64,000 bases of DNA from JABAQJ01 sp046327745 (GTDB lineage Bacteria > Gemmatimonadota > Gemmatimonadetes > Gemmatimonadales > Gemmatimonadaceae), in contig JAXLXV010000019.1 of assembly GCA_046327745.1 (NCBI GenBank), forward strand, positions 62,001 through 126,000. Reading direction: 5' to 3'. Numbering within the stretch: the first letter of the stretch is position 1; every line of letters starts with the position of its first letter. Below are positions 61,301 to 64,000 of the stretch, piece by piece. The position numbers and the translations under genes are program-made. The notes under the pieces were generated by a model, which was not told where the DNA came from, searched no databases, and saw only the letters and a program-made list of their open reading frames with translations.

Positions 61301-61584
61301 CAGACGCCGCCATTCACGCCACCGAAGTAGTGGACCAGTGGTTGACCCGGTACGCCGGTGACGGCCACTGAACGCCCGCCGCGGAACGGACCGACATTGC
61401 GCCATCGGAGCGCCTTGAAGTTCGCCGAGGTGGCTTTGGGGTCGGAGTACAGGGTCGGCGCATAGGCGGGATTAATCGGCCCGCTGGCAGGCGTCGTGGC
61501 CGGTCGCGCGTTCCGCTGCGCCGGAAGTGTGTGGGAAAACAGCGCGAGTGCGCTAAGTGACACGAACAGGCGGCGAGCACTCAT
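58309..61584 (-). CDS. Exported Asp-box (BNR) repeat protein, VPS10/sortilin-like propeller
   Basis: 1091 residues from ATG 61584, giving a signal peptide (SARRLFVSLSALALFSHTLPAQ). At least ten Asp-box or related repeats of the form S/T.DGG.TW are spread from about residue 90 to 760 (TTNGGQTW, STDAGETW, TTDGGKSW, TTDGGDTW, SDDAGDTW, SRDGGASW, TTDYGKTW, SFNDGATW). They imply one or two beta-propellers. The last 300 residues hold a beta domain (RLIVDKDTLTQRFEIVSDPRVKT) and a helical coiled tail (ELAIRTRDRLTELVDGTLRLESIQSQLDA...). Such proteins are very common in Gemmatimonadota and Bacteroidota; some act as glycoside or protein binders. No clear catalytic site. The stop TAA overlaps a CGTTAGGA word. 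Confidence 0.88.
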   Translation of the reverse strand: MSARRLFVSLSALALFSHTLPAQRNARPATTPASGPINPAYAPTLYSDPKATSANFKALRWRNVGPFRGGRSVAVTGVPGQPLVHYFGGVNGGVWKTTNGGQTWRNITDDKTDISSVGVVTVAPSDPNVIYVGTGEGQLREDLTYGTGVYRSTDAGETWQHLGLADTYQIPDIVVDPRDPDRVFVAAMGHAFGPNAERGVFRTTDGGKSWKKVLFLNDSTGAIDLSMDPSNPRIVYAAMWKFQRMPWGMNSGGGRSGLWKTTDGGDTWQEITFNPGLPRKMLGKIGISVSPANPRRIYASVEATDSLGGIYRSDDAGDTWTAASLDQKWSVRAFYYSAVTADPKDENTVYVMNLSVWRSIDAGKTFSRVRVPHGDTHQTWVDPNDSRHLMNANDGGATISYDYGETWSSIYNQPTAQFYHVTTDNRWPYFLYGAQQDNSAIAVASRSDDGAIGERDYFSVAGCENATISVDPRNPDVTYGGCYMGQLSRVDRGTRQERDISVWLMNYDGWAAGDVPNRFQWTFPTLISPHDPSTLYVTSQNVWRSKNEGASWEKISPDLTVHDPATLGRSGGPIHGDMTGTEWYATIYAFNESPVTQGVLWAGSDDGLLHVSRDGGASWSNVTPPTYGKFTRTAVIEPSHYDAGTAYVAANRYQQDDFRPSLWKTTDYGKTWTLITNGIAANAYTRTIREDPVRRGLLYAGTEAGVYVSFNDGATWQTLQLNLPRVSVRDLRVHGNDLIAATHGRAFWAIDDISLLRTLGDSITAKKAHLFAPAKAIRWSGGRFRGGPAGENPLSGAYVDYFLKDAPSGKISLQFLDAAGKVIRTYSSEPTEKDTTKSYANDSLAQRADLARRDSVAHEAGDSVVSARAGTNRFVWGMRYPGAKSLKNTVLDEGFTDGPVAPPGNYAVRLIVDKDTLTQRFEIVSDPRVKTPQSELLAQYELAIRTRDRLTELVDGTLRLESIQSQLDARASQVKDEPFAKRVGDAAKDVRKKLEVVRSELYEIGCHVDQCTLDQPIRLYNMLLSLNAQVQTGDYGPTKQHGEVFTDLSGKVAEQLRRLQQIEDTDLAAFNKMLEELKIPAVFVPQKKTIS

Positions 61585-61813
61585 GGAGAGACGGAGCAAG
61601 AATGTGGCGGGCGCGACGCGGGGCTGGCGAACGTCCCCGAATACCAATGACGGAACACTCAAGAAAATACGGGCGGACGACACTCGGCGTCAGCGCACGT
61701 TGGCCATGAAAGGCCTTGTCAACATACCGGATGAAAAACAGCAGGACGCGAACTGCGATCACGGCAGAGGAGACCGAGGCTCGCATCCACCGGAGCGAAG
61801 GTGCGCTCGCGAA

Positions 61814-64000
61814 TCACTGCGACAGCGCCAGTGCGCGCCGAGCGCGAGCTGAGAACGCGGGTTCACCGTCGCTCCACGCCGCTGCGACGCGCCGGTAGTA
61901 CGGCCGCGCGGCGGTCCAGTCGCCGAAGGAGGCGTAGGCATCACCTAACGCTTCGGCGATCTCCGTGCGGGTCACGTACAGGTTGGACCCTTCCATCGAC
62001 CCACGCAGGCTTGGGAGAAGAATCGCCACGGCTTCCCGGCCACGTCCCAGCCGGGTCAACACCTGGCCCATCAACAGGTTCGTTCGCGTGTATCCGTCGG
62101 AGACGGAAAAGATGGCCGTCTGGAGCTCCCGCAGCGCGGCGGCGGTGTCACTTCGGGCCAGCAACAACTCGCCACGCGCATGATGAAACACGCGGCGATC
62201 GCGACCGAATGCCGAGAGCGACCCGGCGCGACGCAGTGTATCCGCCAACGCCGCCAGCCGCGTGGTGTCTCCGTCAGCAGCAACAGCGGAGGCCACGTGG
62301 GCAAGGCCCCAGGCGCGACGTCGGGCTTCCGTACCGTTGGGACGGGGCGTCACCAGCTCGAGTCCCCGGGCTGGCCGGCTGGCGAGCGAGTCGAACAGCC
62401 GGGCGGCGTCCTTTGACTCACCTGCCTCCAACATCGCCTGCGCCTGCTGAATGCCGGCATCGAGGGCCGACTCTTCGCCCTCGGTTGCGCGAATGCTGGA
62501 CCGGAACGCCTGGGCGACCTCGATCGCCGCGCGTGGTCGGCCTTGCTCGCGACGCAGCGTCGTCAGCCACCAGAGCGCGCTCTCGCGGACCTCGCGTCTG
62601 GCATCGGTCGCGCGTTCACTGAGGAGGCGATCGGCCTGAGACAGATCGCCGGCACGAATCGCCAGCATGGCGCGATAGGGTCGATCATCGACGCCTTCAG
62701 AGACCGGACGGAAGGATGCCTGTCGGGTGTGCAGGGCATCCTGATAGCGTTCCTGACGCTCGAACACATCGGCCAGACGACCGCGGGTCAGCGCACTAGA
62801 GTCGACCCGAAGCCACGCGCGCATGTCGCGCTCGGCGGCGGACAAGGAATCGAGGAGGAAATCCGCGGAGACGACGTCCGCGTACGCGTCCGATGGTCGG
62901 CATGTTGGCGGACCCGCGTGTTCGGGGCGTATCGGACGCTGCGCGGCGCGCAGCAGCAGGGAGCGGGCGCGCGCGAAGTCGCCGGCCCACAGCAGCGCCC
63001 GTCCGAAGGTCAGGTCACCGTCGTGCGAGTCCGCATAACGAACGGCAAGAGTCTCCGCGACGACACGCCAGGAGGTGTCGTTACGCAGCGCGGCCCACTC
63101 GGCGGAGATCAGGAGGCGCTCGCGGTCCGGCCCGTGGCGAGCGAGCCGCACCGCCGTGCGCAGGTGATCGACCCGCGCGCTGGTCTGGTCACGTTGGGCG
63201 TCGACCAGAGACTGGTAGTACAACGCCATCGCCGACGACGAGTCCGCCTTCAGGGCGGATTGGAACAGTTGCGACGCGACGTCAATCTGCTGCGCACAGT
63301 ACGCCCGGACACCTTCGGAGAGCAGTTGCGGTACGGGAATCGCTGCGATGCGCCGCGGCTCACTGGCCGCGTGCTGGGCAGTGAACGGCCGTGCGATCAT
63401 CCAGAACACGAGCGCGATGCCGCTGAGCAGCGCCGGGCCGACGACATAGCGAGTCCAGCGACGGTCGGTTGTGCGTGTGAAGGGAATCGTCGGGACGTTA
63501 CTGAACGGCGCGGCCGACGGGGTTCGGGGCACGACCGGTCGACCGGAGTTCGGGGCGGCAACGGTTCCCCCCCGCTCGCGGCCGATGCGACGGATCAGCG
63601 CCACGGTTTCAGCTGACGGTTCGATCTCCAGTTGCGCCCGGAGGCGATCGGCGAACTGCGCGAACGCCTCGAGGGCGGCGCCGCGGTTGCCCGCGCGCTC
63701 GAGCAACTCCAGGCGTTGTCGCAGCACGCGCTCATCCAGGGGGGCCAGCGACTCTGCCCAGTGCACGAACCGCTCGGCGGCGACGGCGTCGTTGGCGGCG
63801 TCAAGGACCATGGCGGCGGACAGGGCCGCCGCGACGGCAGCCGAGCGCAACGTCGTACGCCGCGTCTCGAGCCATTGCTCGAATTCCGGCGCGGCGCCGT
63901 CGACATGAAAGCCGTCGAAGAGGTCGCCCCGGTATGCGCTGACCGCGTCACTGAAGCGCCCCTCCTTGAGGAGTCGCTCAAACACGTGCACGTCGCACCA
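61814..64000 (-). CDS. BTAD/TPR transcriptional regulator (SARP/MalT-like), cut by window end
   Basis: The frame is open through the window edge (WCDVHVFERLLKEGRFSDAV), so the N-terminal part, normally an OmpR-like winged helix, lies outside. The visible part starts in the bacterial transcriptional activation domain (ERVLRQRLELLERAGNRGAALEAFAQFADRLRAQLEIEPSAETVALI). A membrane helix follows (YVVGPALLSGIALVFWMIA), then about 500 residues of TPR helices. Proteins with winged helix, BTAD, one TM and TPR are frequent in Gemmatimonadota and are thought to be membrane-tethered regulators. The target is unknown; the nearest neighbour is the Asp-box gene, in the same direction. Confidence 0.85.
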   Translation of the reverse strand, partial: WCDVHVFERLLKEGRFSDAVSAYRGDLFDGFHVDGAAPEFEQWLETRRTTLRSAAVAAALSAAMVLDAANDAVAAERFVHWAESLAPLDERVLRQRLELLERAGNRGAALEAFAQFADRLRAQLEIEPSAETVALIRRIGRERGGTVAAPNSGRPVVPRTPSAAPFSNVPTIPFTRTTDRRWTRYVVGPALLSGIALVFWMIARPFTAQHAASEPRRIAAIPVPQLLSEGVRAYCAQQIDVASQLFQSALKADSSSAMALYYQSLVDAQRDQTSARVDHLRTAVRLARHGPDRERLLISAEWAALRNDTSWRVVAETLAVRYADSHDGDLTFGRALLWAGDFARARSLLLRAAQRPIRPEHAGPPTCRPSDAYADVVSADFLLDSLSAAERDMRAWLRVDSSALTRGRLADVFERQERYQDALHTRQASFRPVSEGVDDRPYRAMLAIRAGDLSQADRLLSERATDARREVRESALWWLTTLRREQGRPRAAIEVAQAFRSSIRATEGEESALDAGIQQAQAMLEAGESKDAARLFDSLASRPARGLELVTPRPNGTEARRRAWGLAHVASAVAADGDTTRLAALADTLRRAGSLSAFGRDRRVFHHARGELLLARSDTAAALRELQTAIFSVSDGYTRTNLLMGQVLTRLGRGREAVAILLPSLRGSMEGSNLYVTRTEIAEALGDAYASFGDWTAARPYYRRVAAAWSDGEPAFSARARRALALSQ

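Larger units (their letters stand above)
584..61950. repeat. Dispersed 7-base word CGTTAGG (mostly CGTTAGGC or CGTTAGGT), 46 copies; core GTTAGG 52 copies
   Basis: By eye I found GTTAGG (either strand) 52 times. It is preceded by C in 46 cases, T in 4 (7391, 19874, 23658, 56294) and G in 2 (16428, 22955). After CGTTAGG comes C 31 times, T 12, A 2 and G 1. Plus orientation starts: 584, 3208, 3914, 4038, 7391, 8488, 9007, 11901, 16428, 22508, 22955, 23605, 23658, 24927, 26310, 30156, 32275, 40069, 43155, 55140, 56294, 57992, 58307, 61200. Minus orientation starts: 1235, 5334, 7956, 11718, 15808, 17625, 18914, 19874, 21107, 23477, 26742, 29409, 35412, 35690, 36016, 39488, 39641, 41868, 43647, 43926, 45182, 47131, 49136, 49652, 57091, 59881, 60661, 61943. 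By contrast CGTTAG followed by A, C or T occurs 4 times. Confidence 0.85.

Noticed and set aside
584..61950. CGTTAGG as a Chi- or KOPS-like strand-polar signal
   Set aside because: 24 plus and 28 minus copies in 64 kb show no orientation bias; a whole-genome test would still be needed.
1..64000. tRNA, rRNA, CRISPR, insertion sequence or phage genes
   Set aside because: I saw no cloverleaf-like anticodon arms, rRNA-like conserved words, regular direct-repeat arrays, transposases or integrases.

Overview
The window is G+C-rich bacterial chromosome, densely coded, with 45 protein genes that I can support plus one partial gene at each edge counted among them. The gene content points to a Gemmatimonadota-like soil or freshwater chemoheterotroph: an ADOP-type ABC permease, an orphan ECF sigma factor of the Sig-70_X6 kind, a SusC/SusD pair in a G+C-rich genome, a reaction-centre-cytochrome-c-like dihaem protein with TPR, many Tat-exported enzymes, and BTAD/TPR and Asp-box proteins. 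This is inferred from family content only; there is no rRNA or marker gene in the window. I saw no tRNA, rRNA, CRISPR array, insertion sequence or prophage.

Layout. 1-7.7 kb: end of an ABC permease, exported M20 peptidase, a tandem gamma-carbonic-anhydrase-like protein, a Tat-exported amidohydrolase of the allantoate/carbamoyl-amino-acid type, a lipoprotein with a HELxEAxTDP motif, and a MarR regulator. 7.7-18.4 kb: Omp85-like outer-membrane protein, amidase, a degenerate M29-like protein, a 16-residue glycine-rich repeat surface protein, a class V aminotransferase coupled to a DUF885 lipoprotein, a dihaem cytochrome with TPR and a Tat-exported TIM-barrel protein. 18.4-30.9 kb: a three-domain kinase/M23/phospho-lyase fusion, ECF sigma factor, a second Tat-exported TIM-barrel protein, SusC/SusD, HicB-XRE and a Na+/solute symporter preceded by a 49-residue membrane protein. 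32.6-41.6 kb, nearly all on the minus strand: sensor kinase and sigma-54 response regulator, then a coiled-coil protein, an OmpA-like membrane protein, a Ras-like GTPase and an EAL-like protein, preceded by glpK-glpF. 41.6-54.8 kb: an aldo-keto reductase/RidA fusion, amidohydrolase, GH109-like oxidoreductase, a variant M19 protein, and a tightly packed six-gene run (symporter, dihaem cytochrome, nucleotidyltransferase, RidA, aspartoacylase-like, galactokinase-like). 54.9-64 kb: GH20 hexosaminidase, a secreted beta-propeller-like lipoprotein, a 1091-residue Asp-box protein and a BTAD/TPR regulator cut by the window end.

Function as a whole. Most of the enzymes carry Sec, Tat or lipoprotein signals, so the region looks like a periplasm/outer-membrane scavenging toolkit for peptides, amides, ureides and (amino)sugars, with symporters and SusCD for uptake and glycerol, sugar and amino-alcohol kinases for entry to metabolism.

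The most unusual signals are: a 7-base word CGTTAGG present 46 times (core GTTAGG 52 times) on both strands, in all reading frames and between genes; a tandem gamma-carbonic anhydrase whose metal ligands appear divided between its two halves; a Ras-like GTPase cassette with membrane and coiled-coil partners; a kinase-M23-phospho-lyase fusion; and an unlisted 49-residue membrane protein attached to a symporter gene.
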